From UBA8524 sp964215915 (GTDB lineage Bacteria; Bacteroidota; Bacteroidia; UBA8524), in assembly GCA_964215915.1 (NCBI GenBank), contig CAXPEB010000094.1:1-64000 (forward strand): a stretch of DNA of 64,000 bases, given 5' to 3'. Positions 24,995-33,071 of this stretch are shown piece after piece (within the stretch, counting starts at the first letter, position 1; each line of letters begins with the position of its first letter). The translations under genes and the position numbers were made by a program. The notes beneath the pieces are model-generated. The model was not told the DNA's origin and searched no databases. It saw nothing but the letters and a program-made list of their open reading frames with translations.

Positions 24995-27094
24995 ATGTCC
25001 TCAGTCGGAGTTCTGTTTAATTATCCTGTTTGGTATCTGTTCTTTTGTGCAGCGGGTGCCGGTTTCTTTGCCTGGCTCCTGTACCGGTGGCCCTTGTTCG
25101 GCGAAGAAGATCGCTTGTGGTTGCGCCGCTCTCTCGGGGTGTTGCGCTTCGCGGTGCTTTTCGTATTGATGGCCTTCCTGCTGGAACCTATGCTTCGCAA
25201 CAGCCAACGGGAACTTGAAAAACCCGTGGTGGCCGTTGTGCTTGATAACAGTGCCTCCATGCTGATGCAACATGATTCGGCAGGAAGCCGGCAACAGCTA
25301 CTCGCCCTGAAAGATGCCCTGAACACGGGTTTACAGAAGGATCATGAAGTACGTTTCTACCTCGCCGGTGACGGATTGCAGGAAAGCAATGAGCCGGATT
25401 TCCGTGCGCCTTCCAGCAACTTATCGGCTTCTCTCCGTAGCCTGGACGATCAATACGAAAACAGAAACCTCGGTGCTGTGGTATTGTTGTCGGATGGAAT
25501 ATACAACCAGGGGAATAACCCGGCCTACCTCACCCGAAGATCCAAAGCCCCTCTCTATACGGTAGCCCTGGGTGATACGGCAATCAAACGCGACCTGATC
25601 CTGGAGGAGGTGAGACATAACCGGTTGGCCTACCTGGGCAATGAGTTCCCGCTCCTGGCCACCGTCAGGGCAAATGAACTGAAAGGCTCACGAACCGTGC
25701 TCCGGGTGTTACAGGGAGAGAAAGAACTTTTCCGGCGTGAGTTGAGTATTGAGGAAAACAGCTGGGCTACCCAAATAGAAATCAAACTGACTGCCGAAAA
25801 AGCAGGCATGCAGCGTTATACTCTGGTTCTGGAAGAGGTCGAAGGCGAATTCACCCGTGTGAATAATACCAAAACCATTTATCTGGATGTGATCGATGCA
25901 CGAAATAAAGTCCTCCTGCTCGCTCATTCCCCCCACCCCGACTTGTCAGCCATCCGGCAGGCTATTGCCAGCAACGAGAATTACCAGGTAGAACTGACTT
26001 ATGCCCGTGACCCGGGAACGATCAATTACCAGGAACTCAATCTATTGATCCTGCACCAGCTTCCCTCCACTTCTTATCCCGTTGAAAAGGTGCTTGAAAA
26101 GTGCAGCGAACAGGGTATTCCTGTGCTGTTTATCATCGGAGAGCAAAGTGCCCTGCACCTGGCAGGCAAATGGTCCAAAGGCCTGGGCATTCGAAGAACG
26201 CTTCCTGATGCCAATGAAGCACTCCCTCTGGTTTCCGATGACTTTCAGCTATTCCGGCTCAGCGATGAGACCCGTTCTTCCATACTACGCTTCCCTCCGC
26301 TATGGACGCCCTTCGGTCAATACACTGCACCTGCTCCCAATCAGACCCTGCTCCTGCAAAAGATAGGTTCTATCGCCACGGAAGACCCCCTGCTTGCCTT
26401 CGCAGAAGGAGGAGAACAAAAGATCGGGCTTCTTTACGGGGAAGGTTTCTGGCGTTGGAGGTTACACGATTTCGATCAGAACGGAAACCACGAAGCCAGC
26501 AACGAGTTGATGAGCCGGATGATTCAATACCTGGCTGCTAAAAAAGATACCCGGCCTTTCCGCACCGAGCCGGTCAAAAGGCAATTTGACGAAAACGAAA
26601 GGATTCGTTTCCGGGCTGAACTGTATAATGATGCCTTCCAGCTGGTGAATGAGCCGGAGGTGAATCTCAGCCTCAAAGATGAATCGGGTAAGGAGTATAC
26701 TTTCCGTTTTGTGAGAGATGACCAGGCCTATACCCTGGATGCCGGATTCCTGCCCGCCGGCGATTATCGGTATTCCGCATCGGTCAACTATAACGGTAAA
26801 GACCTGCGTTCAAGCGGACTCATCAGTATCAAGCCCCTGGAACTCGAAGCCCTGAACACCCGGGCGGATTTCCGCCTGCTGAATCAACTCGCTGAAAAAA
26901 ACGGGGGTAAAATGTTCGGAGCAAATCAGAGCGATGCGCTTATCGAAGCCATCAACGCCGACGATTCTATCCATACCGTCTCCTACCTGCACTCAAGCCT
27001 TGACGATCTGATTCGCCTAAAATGGATATTTTGGTTACTGGTTGGCCTGCTGGCCACAGAATGGTTCGTCCGGAAATTCCGTGGGGCTTACTGA
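24995..27094 (+). CDS. VWA domain membrane protein
   Basis: About 699 residues from the ATG at 24995 (an in-frame ATG at 24920 adds 25 residues that do not look natural). Two membrane helices lie near the N-terminus (PVWYLFFCAAGAGFFAWLLY and VLRFAVLFVLMAFLLEP). Then comes a von Willebrand A-type domain with the MIDAS-like Asp-x-Ser-x-Ser in VVLDNSASMLM and a second Asp in AVVLLSDGIYNQG. A large beta-rich periplasmic part follows, and a terminal helix (IFWLLVGLLATEWFV) before a basic tail. Similar layouts occur among BatA-like and glutamine-amidotransferase-like proteins of this phylum. The MIDAS residues suggest metal-dependent protein binding. The stop TGA abuts the stop of def on the other strand. 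Confidence 0.8.
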   Translation: MSSVGVLFNYPVWYLFFCAAGAGFFAWLLYRWPLFGEEDRLWLRRSLGVLRFAVLFVLMAFLLEPMLRNSQRELEKPVVAVVLDNSASMLMQHDSAGSRQQLLALKDALNTGLQKDHEVRFYLAGDGLQESNEPDFRAPSSNLSASLRSLDDQYENRNLGAVVLLSDGIYNQGNNPAYLTRRSKAPLYTVALGDTAIKRDLILEEVRHNRLAYLGNEFPLLATVRANELKGSRTVLRVLQGEKELFRRELSIEENSWATQIEIKLTAEKAGMQRYTLVLEEVEGEFTRVNNTKTIYLDVIDARNKVLLLAHSPHPDLSAIRQAIASNENYQVELTYARDPGTINYQELNLLILHQLPSTSYPVEKVLEKCSEQGIPVLFIIGEQSALHLAGKWSKGLGIRRTLPDANEALPLVSDDFQLFRLSDETRSSILRFPPLWTPFGQYTAPAPNQTLLLQKIGSIATEDPLLAFAEGGEQKIGLLYGEGFWRWRLHDFDQNGNHEASNELMSRMIQYLAAKKDTRPFRTEPVKRQFDENERIRFRAELYNDAFQLVNEPEVNLSLKDESGKEYTFRFVRDDQAYTLDAGFLPAGDYRYSASVNYNGKDLRSSGLISIKPLELEALNTRADFRLLNQLAEKNGGKMFGANQSDALIEAINADDSIHTVSYLHSSLDDLIRLKWIFWLLVGLLATEWFVRKFRGAY

Positions 27095-27661
27095 TCAGCG
27101 CTTCTTCCTGGCTGGAAAACGCATGCGGTAATCCGCTTCCACTTTCCCTTTGGTGATATCATTCAGTTTTCGCGCTATCAGCCGCTTACGAAGCGGGTTG
27201 ATCAGGTCTGTGAACAGCACTCCGTCGGTGTGGTCGTGCTCATGCTGAATGATCCTGGCAGCAAGGCCATCGAATTGTTCTTCCTTCAATTCGAAATTCT
27301 CATCCATATACTCCAGCGTGATACGTTCCGGCCTGCGAACCTTTTCCCGGATTCCGGGAATACTCAGGCATCCTTCCTCAAAATCCCATTCATCGCCTTC
27401 CTCTTCGACGATATACGCATTGATAAACACCCGTTTGAATCCTTTTAATTGGGGGTCATCCTCGACAAAAGGACTACCGTCGACCACAAACAAACGAATG
27501 GGAAGACCAACCTGAGGAGCGGCCAAACCCACACCATGACTGGCATACATGGTTTCAAACATGTTTTCGATCAGCTCGCTGAGGTTAGGATAAGTGGCGT
27601 CAATTTCTTCGGCCTCCTTTCTCAGCACCGGGTCTCCGTAAGCGTATATGGGAAGAATCAT
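27095..27661 (-). CDS. def: Peptide deformylase
   Basis: Removes the formyl group from the N-terminal Met of new proteins; a metal-dependent hydrolase, cytoplasmic, 188 residues. All three family motifs are visible: GVGLAAPQVG near 41-50, EEGCLSIPG (metal Cys), and QHEHDHTDGVLF (HExxH with the metal histidines). The C-terminal basic tail PARKKR is common in Bacteroidota. Its ATG overlaps the ruvX stop by 4 nt (ATGA), and its end touches the convergent VWA gene with no gap. Confidence 0.97.
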   Translation of the reverse strand: MILPIYAYGDPVLRKEAEEIDATYPNLSELIENMFETMYASHGVGLAAPQVGLPIRLFVVDGSPFVEDDPQLKGFKRVFINAYIVEEEGDEWDFEEGCLSIPGIREKVRRPERITLEYMDENFELKEEQFDGLAARIIQHEHDHTDGVLFTDLINPLRKRLIARKLNDITKGKVEADYRMRFPARKKR

Positions 27662-28068
27662 CTGGATGCTAAATAATCCTGCAAAATTAAGGTCGCGCTG
27701 ACAGAATCCAAAAGCCGCTTGTCCTGACGCTTTTTCTTCTTCACTCCGGACTGGATCAGACTCTGTTGGGAAATTTTGGACGTATAGGTCTCATCCACGC
27801 GGTATACCGGCCGGCCGGGGATCTCTTTTTTCAGCTTATCGATAAATTCCAGGATTGCGCTTTCTATTTCAGAAGGCCTTCCATCCAGGCGAAAAGGCTG
27901 TCCGACCACAAAGGCTTCCACCTCTTCCTTGTCGCAATAAGATTTCAGGAAGGTCATTAATTTATCCGTATCCACGGTTTCCAAGGAGGTAGCAATAATC
28001 TGGAGCGGATCTGTTACCGCAATACCTGTGCGGCGCCCCCCATAGTCAATAGCAAGTAATCGCGGCAT
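27658..28068 (-). CDS. ruvX: Putative pre-16S rRNA nuclease (RuvX/YqgF)
   Basis: 136-residue RNase-H-fold protein of the YqgF family, involved in maturation of 16S rRNA 5' ends. It starts MPRLLAIDYGGRRTGIAVTDP with the first catalytic Asp, contains FVVGQPFRLDGRPSE and IPGRPVYRVDETYTSK with the acidic residues of the second and third strands, and ends with a DSVSATLILQDYL helix typical of the family. It is coupled to def by an ATGA overlap. Confidence 0.93.
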   Translation of the reverse strand: MPRLLAIDYGGRRTGIAVTDPLQIIATSLETVDTDKLMTFLKSYCDKEEVEAFVVGQPFRLDGRPSEIESAILEFIDKLKKEIPGRPVYRVDETYTSKISQQSLIQSGVKKKKRQDKRLLDSVSATLILQDYLASR

Positions 28069-28083
28069 AACTTATCTGAATAG

Positions 28084-28530
28084 CTACGACAGCTGAAACC
28101 GGATGGGCAACATGTAAAACACCCTTACCGGTTTCCCCTTCTGGCGCCCGGGCTTCCATCTGGGCATGTTTTTGACCACTTTTAATGCGGCCTTGTCACA
28201 GTCGGGATGAAGGCTTTTCACCGCCTCAACATTGGTCACGTTCCCTTCCTCATCGATCACAAAACGTATGACCACCCTGCCTTCTACCTTCTGGCGTCTT
28301 GCCCTTCCGGGATACTTTAGGTTATCGGCAATATATTGAAGCATGGCCTCCTCTCCTCCGGGAAACTCGGGCATTTCTTCAACCATCGAAAAAACTTCCG
28401 GCTTGCTGGCACCGGAATCGGCTGCGCTTTCGCCGCGACTTGCTGGGTCATTCTGTGCTAAGAGTCCGGTAGAGGCCAATACACCTATTCCCAAAAAGAG
28501 CAGATATCGTTTCATGTAGTTCTTTTTCAT
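28084..28530 (-). CDS. Secreted TonB C-terminal-domain protein
   Basis: 148 residues: signal peptide at about 1-26 (ends TGLLAQ), then a short linker and a TonB C-terminal domain with the Bacteroidota pattern MPEFPGGEEAML, YPGRARRQKVEGRVVIRFVIDEEG, and PRWKPGRQKGKPVRV near the end. Unlike a classical TonB energy transducer it has no N-terminal membrane anchor beyond the cleavable signal and no proline-rich spacer. It is adjacent to a paralogue at 28558-28974 (28 nt). Role unknown; it may bind outer-membrane TonB-box segments or peptidoglycan. Confidence 0.85.
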   Translation of the reverse strand: MKKNYMKRYLLFLGIGVLASTGLLAQNDPASRGESAADSGASKPEVFSMVEEMPEFPGGEEAMLQYIADNLKYPGRARRQKVEGRVVIRFVIDEEGNVTNVEAVKSLHPDCDKAALKVVKNMPRWKPGRQKGKPVRVFYMLPIRFQLS

Positions 28531-28557
28531 ATTGATTTTGTCCGTCTCACTCTTCGG

Positions 28558-28974
28558 TTATCGGGGTAAACGGAATAGAACAGGTAGCCTGAATTTTACT
28601 TTTACCGGCTTTCCGCGATGGGTTGCCGGGATCCAATTTGGCATATTCCTGACCACATTTAATGCGGCCTCGTCACATTCCGGAGTCAGGCCTTTTTCCA
28701 CCTTCAGGTCAGTAACAGCACCTTGCTCATTAACGACAAAACTTACCACAACTCTTCCTTCAACTCCATCTTTTCGGGCACTTTCCGGGTATACGAGGTT
28801 ATTGGAAATGTAGGCAAACAGAGCACCGTTTCCCCCTGGAAATTCAGGTGGGTTTTCTACCACTTCAAATATTTCCTGCGACCTGGCAGAAGAGTCCTTA
28901 ACCGTGCTATCTGCCTGTTGGGAATATCCCATGCTAAAAAGCAACAAGGCCAGGGTCATCAATGCTTCTCTCAT
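28558..28974 (-). CDS. Secreted TonB C-terminal-domain protein, paralogue
   Basis: 138 residues, same design as its neighbour at 28084-28530: a signal peptide (MREALMTLALLLFSMGYSQ) then a TonB-C domain with NPPEFPGGNGALFAYI, GVEGRVVVSFVVNEQG and PNWIPATHRGKPVKV. Clear duplication, since core segments align residue by residue with the neighbour. It lies 9 nt downstream of the histidine kinase gene, so all may be one transcript running through ruvX and def. Confidence 0.85.
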   Translation of the reverse strand: MREALMTLALLLFSMGYSQQADSTVKDSSARSQEIFEVVENPPEFPGGNGALFAYISNNLVYPESARKDGVEGRVVVSFVVNEQGAVTDLKVEKGLTPECDEAALNVVRNMPNWIPATHRGKPVKVKFRLPVLFRLPR

Positions 28975-28983
28975 ACTTGTGGG

Positions 28984-30141
28984 CTACAGGTTCTTTCTTA
29001 ACGTGATCCGGAAGGTGGTGCCTTTACCGGGAGTGGATTCCTTTACGAATATCTTCCCTCTGTGGTATTCTTCAATAATACGTTTGGCAAGAGAAAGGCC
29101 CAAACCCCAGCCACGCTTCTTGGTGGTAAAACCGGGTTTGAAAACATCTTTGAATTTGGAGGAAGGAATTCCCTTACCGGTATCCGTGATATCAATATAG
29201 ATCAGCTTTTTCGATTCCGACAGGTGGAAGGTAATACTCCCTTTTCCTTCCATGGCATCGATGGCATTTTTGGTAAGGTTCTCAAGCACCCAGTCGAAGA
29301 GTTGCACATTGACCCGGGCAAAGCAATTGTGAAGTTCATCGGCTTCTACCTTTATGTATACTTTGCTGGAGGCTCTGAGCCCCATATAGGATACCGATCG
29401 GTCAATCAGTTCTTTCACGTCACGGTCTTCAAGCACAGGCGTGGACCCAATCTTGGAAAAGCGTTCGGAAACCAGCTTAAGGCGCTGAATGTCCTTCTCC
29501 ATTTCATCAAGCATCTCCGGATCGGGTTTGCCGTCGAGGTTGCGGAAAATATCCACCCAGGCGATCAACGAGGAAATTGGAGTCCCGAGCTGATGGGCCG
29601 TTTCCTTGGCCAGGCCTACCCATACCCGGTTTTGTTCCGATCGACGTGAGGCATTGAAGGCTAGGTAGCTTACCAGCAGAAACAGCGAGATAACGGCAAT
29701 CTGATAGATGGGGTAATACCGGAGCTGGGTTAGCAGGATAGAATTCTTGTAGTAAACGTATTGTTTCTTGCCTTCCAGGTATTCGATGATCAGGGGTGGG
29801 TTTTCCTTCATCATCTCCAGAAGCTGTTCATTCAGGTATTCCGGGTCATTAATCCTACTGGTATCCAGGTTCCTGGAGTTGAGGATAGTGCCGTCTTCAT
29901 CAGTAAGGATGATGGGAATATTGTTGCTGCTTTGTTGCATGACATCCATCAGGAAGGTCACGTCTTCGTCTTCGGCTTCATTGAGTCGCTGCACCGCGGC
30001 AGTCCATTGGTTGACCCGGTTCTGTTCTTCCTTGGCTAATTTTTTAACCAGGCGATTGGTATATAAAAGCGACAGCACCGCGATATTCACCGCGAAAAGC
30101 AACAAAACGATTTTCCATACCAGTTTCAGCTGAAAGGACAT
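28984..30141 (-). CDS. Sensor histidine kinase, no cognate regulator nearby
   Basis: 385 residues. Two membrane helices at about 8-30 and 145-165 frame a small extracytoplasmic domain. The phosphoacceptor helix holds His183 in KETAHQLGTPISSL, a sequence typical of a Bacteroidota kinase subgroup. The ATPase domain shows the N box (LTKNAIDAMEG), the G1 box DTGKGIP, KPGFTTKKRGWGLGLSLAK and the final GKGTTFRITL. No response regulator is encoded next to it; the closest receiver protein is PorX at 53289-54842, far away. It is first in the string HK-tonB-like-tonB-like-ruvX-def. Confidence 0.93.
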   Translation of the reverse strand: MSFQLKLVWKIVLLLFAVNIAVLSLLYTNRLVKKLAKEEQNRVNQWTAAVQRLNEAEDEDVTFLMDVMQQSSNNIPIILTDEDGTILNSRNLDTSRINDPEYLNEQLLEMMKENPPLIIEYLEGKKQYVYYKNSILLTQLRYYPIYQIAVISLFLLVSYLAFNASRRSEQNRVWVGLAKETAHQLGTPISSLIAWVDIFRNLDGKPDPEMLDEMEKDIQRLKLVSERFSKIGSTPVLEDRDVKELIDRSVSYMGLRASSKVYIKVEADELHNCFARVNVQLFDWVLENLTKNAIDAMEGKGSITFHLSESKKLIYIDITDTGKGIPSSKFKDVFKPGFTTKKRGWGLGLSLAKRIIEEYHRGKIFVKESTPGKGTTFRITLRKNL

Positions 30142-30188
30142 CCCGACGAAATTACCGTAAAAAGGCGTCTATTCTGTAATTTGCCCCT

Positions 30189-30917
30189 GTGATTCTACAA
30201 CACAGGCAACGTAACTATTCGCTGGACACATGTATCGATTTGTCCATTCCCGTTCGTCGTGATGAACGCTCGGTAGAAGCTTTCTATATCCCTCATGCCC
30301 AAATGGAGCCCTTCTGTATGGGGCCCTTTGTAGGGTCAGTGACACAGGGAGGCGCCTGCAATTGCGAAAACATCCGTTTCAACCCGCACGGCAATGGCTC
30401 CCATACCGAATGTGTGGGCCACGTGAGCAAAGAAGCACATTATCTGCCCGATAGCCTCAGCCGTTACTTCTGGGAAGCAAAACTGATCAGTATTGAACCC
30501 GTACAACAGGAAAACGGCGACTGGCTTATCCTGGACGAACAAATCCCGGATGAGCTCCCGGAAGCCCTTATCATACGTACCCTTCCCAACCCGGAAGACA
30601 AGCGATTCAAAAAATACTCCGGGACCAACCCAATATATCTCCATCCAAATGCGGCTCTCAAAATCCGGAATAAGGGTGTTTTACACTTGCTGATCGATCT
30701 GCCTTCTGTTGACAAAGAAGAAGACGGTGGCGCATTGGCCGCTCACAAAAACTTCTGGAATTATCCGGATGCACCCCGTTTGGACGCTACCATTACGGAA
30801 CTGATTTACGTTCCAGACCATGCGGTAGACGGGTCCTATCTGCTCAACCTGATGTGCCCGGGTATGGAATGCGATGCGGTCCCCAGCAAACCCGTTCTCT
30901 ACCCTCCTGCAGTTTGA
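30189..30917 (+). CDS. Cyclase family protein (kynurenine formamidase-like)
   Basis: 242 residues starting at a GTG (30189). The metal-binding signature of the cyclase/kynurenine formamidase superfamily is seen as His67-x4-His72-x-Glu74-x3-His78 in NPHGNGSHTECVGHV, where most members have Asp in place of Glu74. The conserved core continues with LLIDLPSVDKEEDGG and AAHKNFW. Substrate unknown: kynurenine formamidase activity is possible, but no other tryptophan catabolism gene is in the window. Monocistronic, convergent with the T9SS cargo at 30925 (7-nt gap). Confidence 0.85.
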   Translation: MILQHRQRNYSLDTCIDLSIPVRRDERSVEAFYIPHAQMEPFCMGPFVGSVTQGGACNCENIRFNPHGNGSHTECVGHVSKEAHYLPDSLSRYFWEAKLISIEPVQQENGDWLILDEQIPDELPEALIIRTLPNPEDKRFKKYSGTNPIYLHPNAALKIRNKGVLHLLIDLPSVDKEEDGGALAAHKNFWNYPDAPRLDATITELIYVPDHAVDGSYLLNLMCPGMECDAVPSKPVLYPPAV

Positions 30918-30924
30918 ACCCTGA

Positions 30925-31815
30925 TCAACGGGCTACGATGACCCGGCTGAACCGGCTGCCTTCCGCCAGATCAACCCGAAGCAAATACACTCCTACCGGC
31001 AGGGAAGATACCGGAAGCACTCCCTCTTTCTCTACCCAACCGTTGTGTTTTACAACGCCGGAAAAATCATACAGGAAGAAGCGAGTACCGGTATAAGAGT
31101 CAGGTAGGTATAGAATATTGTCAGCAGGATTGGGGTATACCGGTATTCCATCACCCGGCAGGGATGCCCTGCTGGGACTTACCTGTATCTCAAGTATGGA
31201 ATTCCCGGTACACCCGTGGGAATCCACTCCTTTCACAATGTAGGTGTAGTTGTCAAAAAGGTACTGGACAATAGAATCCCCCTGAAGGCCAAGGTTCGTC
31301 ACCCCTGAACCCGAATTCCGGTACCAGTAATACGTGAGTCCCGCCACATTAGCTTCCGTCCAGGCTTTAAGAATATATTCTCCGTGAGCCGGGCCCGGAT
31401 ATGCACTGCTTTGAACAAGAAATCCGTTGTGTGTGATCAGGGTATCCCGACGGTATATGGAACGGTCATACTTATTGGTAATCGTGACCCCAAGCAGGAA
31501 AGTATCCGGCCAAAGGTCCAGAACAACCGGGTTCCCCGGAACATTATTCATTACAACCTTATTTTTCCGCAACACCGAAGTGGTCACCCTGGTATCGGTT
31601 CCGGAAACCTGATAGGTCAATTTTATCCTGCCACAATTCAGTTCCACTGCAGACCAGTTGATCAATTCGGGAAATTCCTGTTTGTTCTTGTCATCCGGCA
31701 GATAATGGTCGTCCCGACCTTTTTCCGTATTGAGGCTATCGTTCGGATCGAAGGGTTGGGCCTGCATACGGGCGTAACCAAGAAGAATAAGAAATAATAT
31801 CGCGGAGTGTTTCAT
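30925..31815 (-). CDS. Secreted protein with T9SS type A sorting domain
   Basis: 296 residues with a signal peptide at about 1-20 (ends ARMQAQ). The central ~150 residues form an Ig-like domain with one long beta-rich stretch (LTYYWYRNSGSG, then DNYTYIVKGVDSHGC) that is recognisably paralogous to the same region of the next gene at 31846. The C-terminus (YPNPADNILYLPDS, then VGVYLLRVDLAEG) is the T9SS type A sorting domain. Probable surface protein or secreted adhesin; no enzymatic motif seen. Confidence 0.8.
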   Translation of the reverse strand: MKHSAILFLILLGYARMQAQPFDPNDSLNTEKGRDDHYLPDDKNKQEFPELINWSAVELNCGRIKLTYQVSGTDTRVTTSVLRKNKVVMNNVPGNPVVLDLWPDTFLLGVTITNKYDRSIYRRDTLITHNGFLVQSSAYPGPAHGEYILKAWTEANVAGLTYYWYRNSGSGVTNLGLQGDSIVQYLFDNYTYIVKGVDSHGCTGNSILEIQVSPSRASLPGDGIPVYPNPADNILYLPDSYTGTRFFLYDFSGVVKHNGWVEKEGVLPVSSLPVGVYLLRVDLAEGSRFSRVIVAR

Positions 31816-31845
31816 TGATATCTTTATTTCCGGAATGGTTATCCA

Positions 31846-32988
31846 TCATTCTTTCCTGATCTGGAGCCTTTGTGTATGGATGCTTCCGTCATTCATAAAC
31901 AAACGGACAACGTATATCCCGGAATCGAGATACCTGCTGTCCAGGAGATAGTGATTTGTTGCAGAAAACTGTTTCCAAAGGATTCTTTTTCCGTTAATCG
32001 TATGTATGCTAACACCCACCAAAGAAGCAGAGGTGCTTTCGAGGTTAAGCCAATTCCCAGCGGGATTGGGATAAATGACTGCACCAGGATCGGGTTGAGA
32101 CAACCCATTCGGGTCAACTTGTATCAGCTGACTTAAGGTATCGTGGCATCCCTGCCCATTATCCACCACAATCATATAAGTGGTATTCTCCCATACCTGG
32201 ACGGTAAGCGATGAGCCCGTATGCATAAGCGTATCCCAGCCCAGCGAATTATGCCGGTACCATTCATAGGTTAGCAATGGATTTCCGAATCGTTTTTGAA
32301 TTTCAAGAAGGTACTCATTGGGTTCTGACAGCGCTGTTTTGTTTAGCGACACCCCGTATTTATGCCTCAGAATCAGCGTGTCCTGTCTCATATTACTTAC
32401 AGGAACTTTGTTCGCCATAAAGGTTCTGAGCAGGTAACGTCCCGGCCCATAATTCGGGTTATAACTAAAATAATTCGTGTCCGCAAAGGTGAGCAGTAAG
32501 TTATTCGCGCTGTCATACAGACGAAAATAAAAGGTGTCTGTCCAGATATTGAATCGTGGATGCAAGACAAAATTCCCGCAGTTATCTTCAGAATAACTGA
32601 AACTATCTATAGCAGGAAATCCATAAACGGTAATGGAGAACGTATCCACCTTCTGATCCGTACCATCATCGAGAGTAACAAAAAACAGATGAGGATTGCC
32701 AGCGGTATCTGCCGCGGCAGGAGTCCAGCAGATCTGGCCGGTGGCCAGCCTTACCGCGCCGCTGTTATGCGTAAATGTCGCTCCCGTAACCGATGTGCTC
32801 CAACTGATACGAACCGTGTCACCCGGATCATCATCAGCTGTCAGGATATTGAGACAAACATTGGAGCCTATTACTGTTATGGCTGACTTGCTCCCCTGGG
32901 TGTAGGGTATATGATTTTGAGCAAATAAAACCGTACCCGCAAAGAGGAGTATGGTAGTAAGCAGAGAAAAGCGTAGTTGTTTTTTCAT
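31846..32988 (-). CDS. Secreted Ig-like protein with T9SS type A sorting domain
   Basis: 380 residues, signal peptide at about 1-24 (ends AGTVLFAQ). The N-terminal part resembles cadherin/He-PIG Ig-like modules (SAITVIGSNVCLN, ATGQICWTPAAADTAGNPH). A second module (LLTYEWYRHNSLGW, ENTTYMIVVDNGQGC) aligns with that of the neighbouring cargo at 30925. The C-terminal sorting domain shows IYPNPAGNWLNLES, HTINGKRILW and DSGIYVVRLF. It is the middle of three consecutive cargo genes on the minus strand. Confidence 0.82.
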   Translation of the reverse strand: MKKQLRFSLLTTILLFAGTVLFAQNHIPYTQGSKSAITVIGSNVCLNILTADDDPGDTVRISWSTSVTGATFTHNSGAVRLATGQICWTPAAADTAGNPHLFFVTLDDGTDQKVDTFSITVYGFPAIDSFSYSEDNCGNFVLHPRFNIWTDTFYFRLYDSANNLLLTFADTNYFSYNPNYGPGRYLLRTFMANKVPVSNMRQDTLILRHKYGVSLNKTALSEPNEYLLEIQKRFGNPLLTYEWYRHNSLGWDTLMHTGSSLTVQVWENTTYMIVVDNGQGCHDTLSQLIQVDPNGLSQPDPGAVIYPNPAGNWLNLESTSASLVGVSIHTINGKRILWKQFSATNHYLLDSRYLDSGIYVVRLFMNDGSIHTQRLQIRKE

Positions 32989-33071
32989 AGACTACCCATA
33001 GACATTCCTCTTACACTCAATGCTGCTTAGCCATGAAATCAGAATTGCCCGCGAGTAATCGCTCGTAAATC

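Noticed and set aside
28984..30141. PorY assignment for the histidine kinase
   Set aside because: It is not near porX, has a small extracytoplasmic domain and sits with TonB-C genes; evidence is insufficient.
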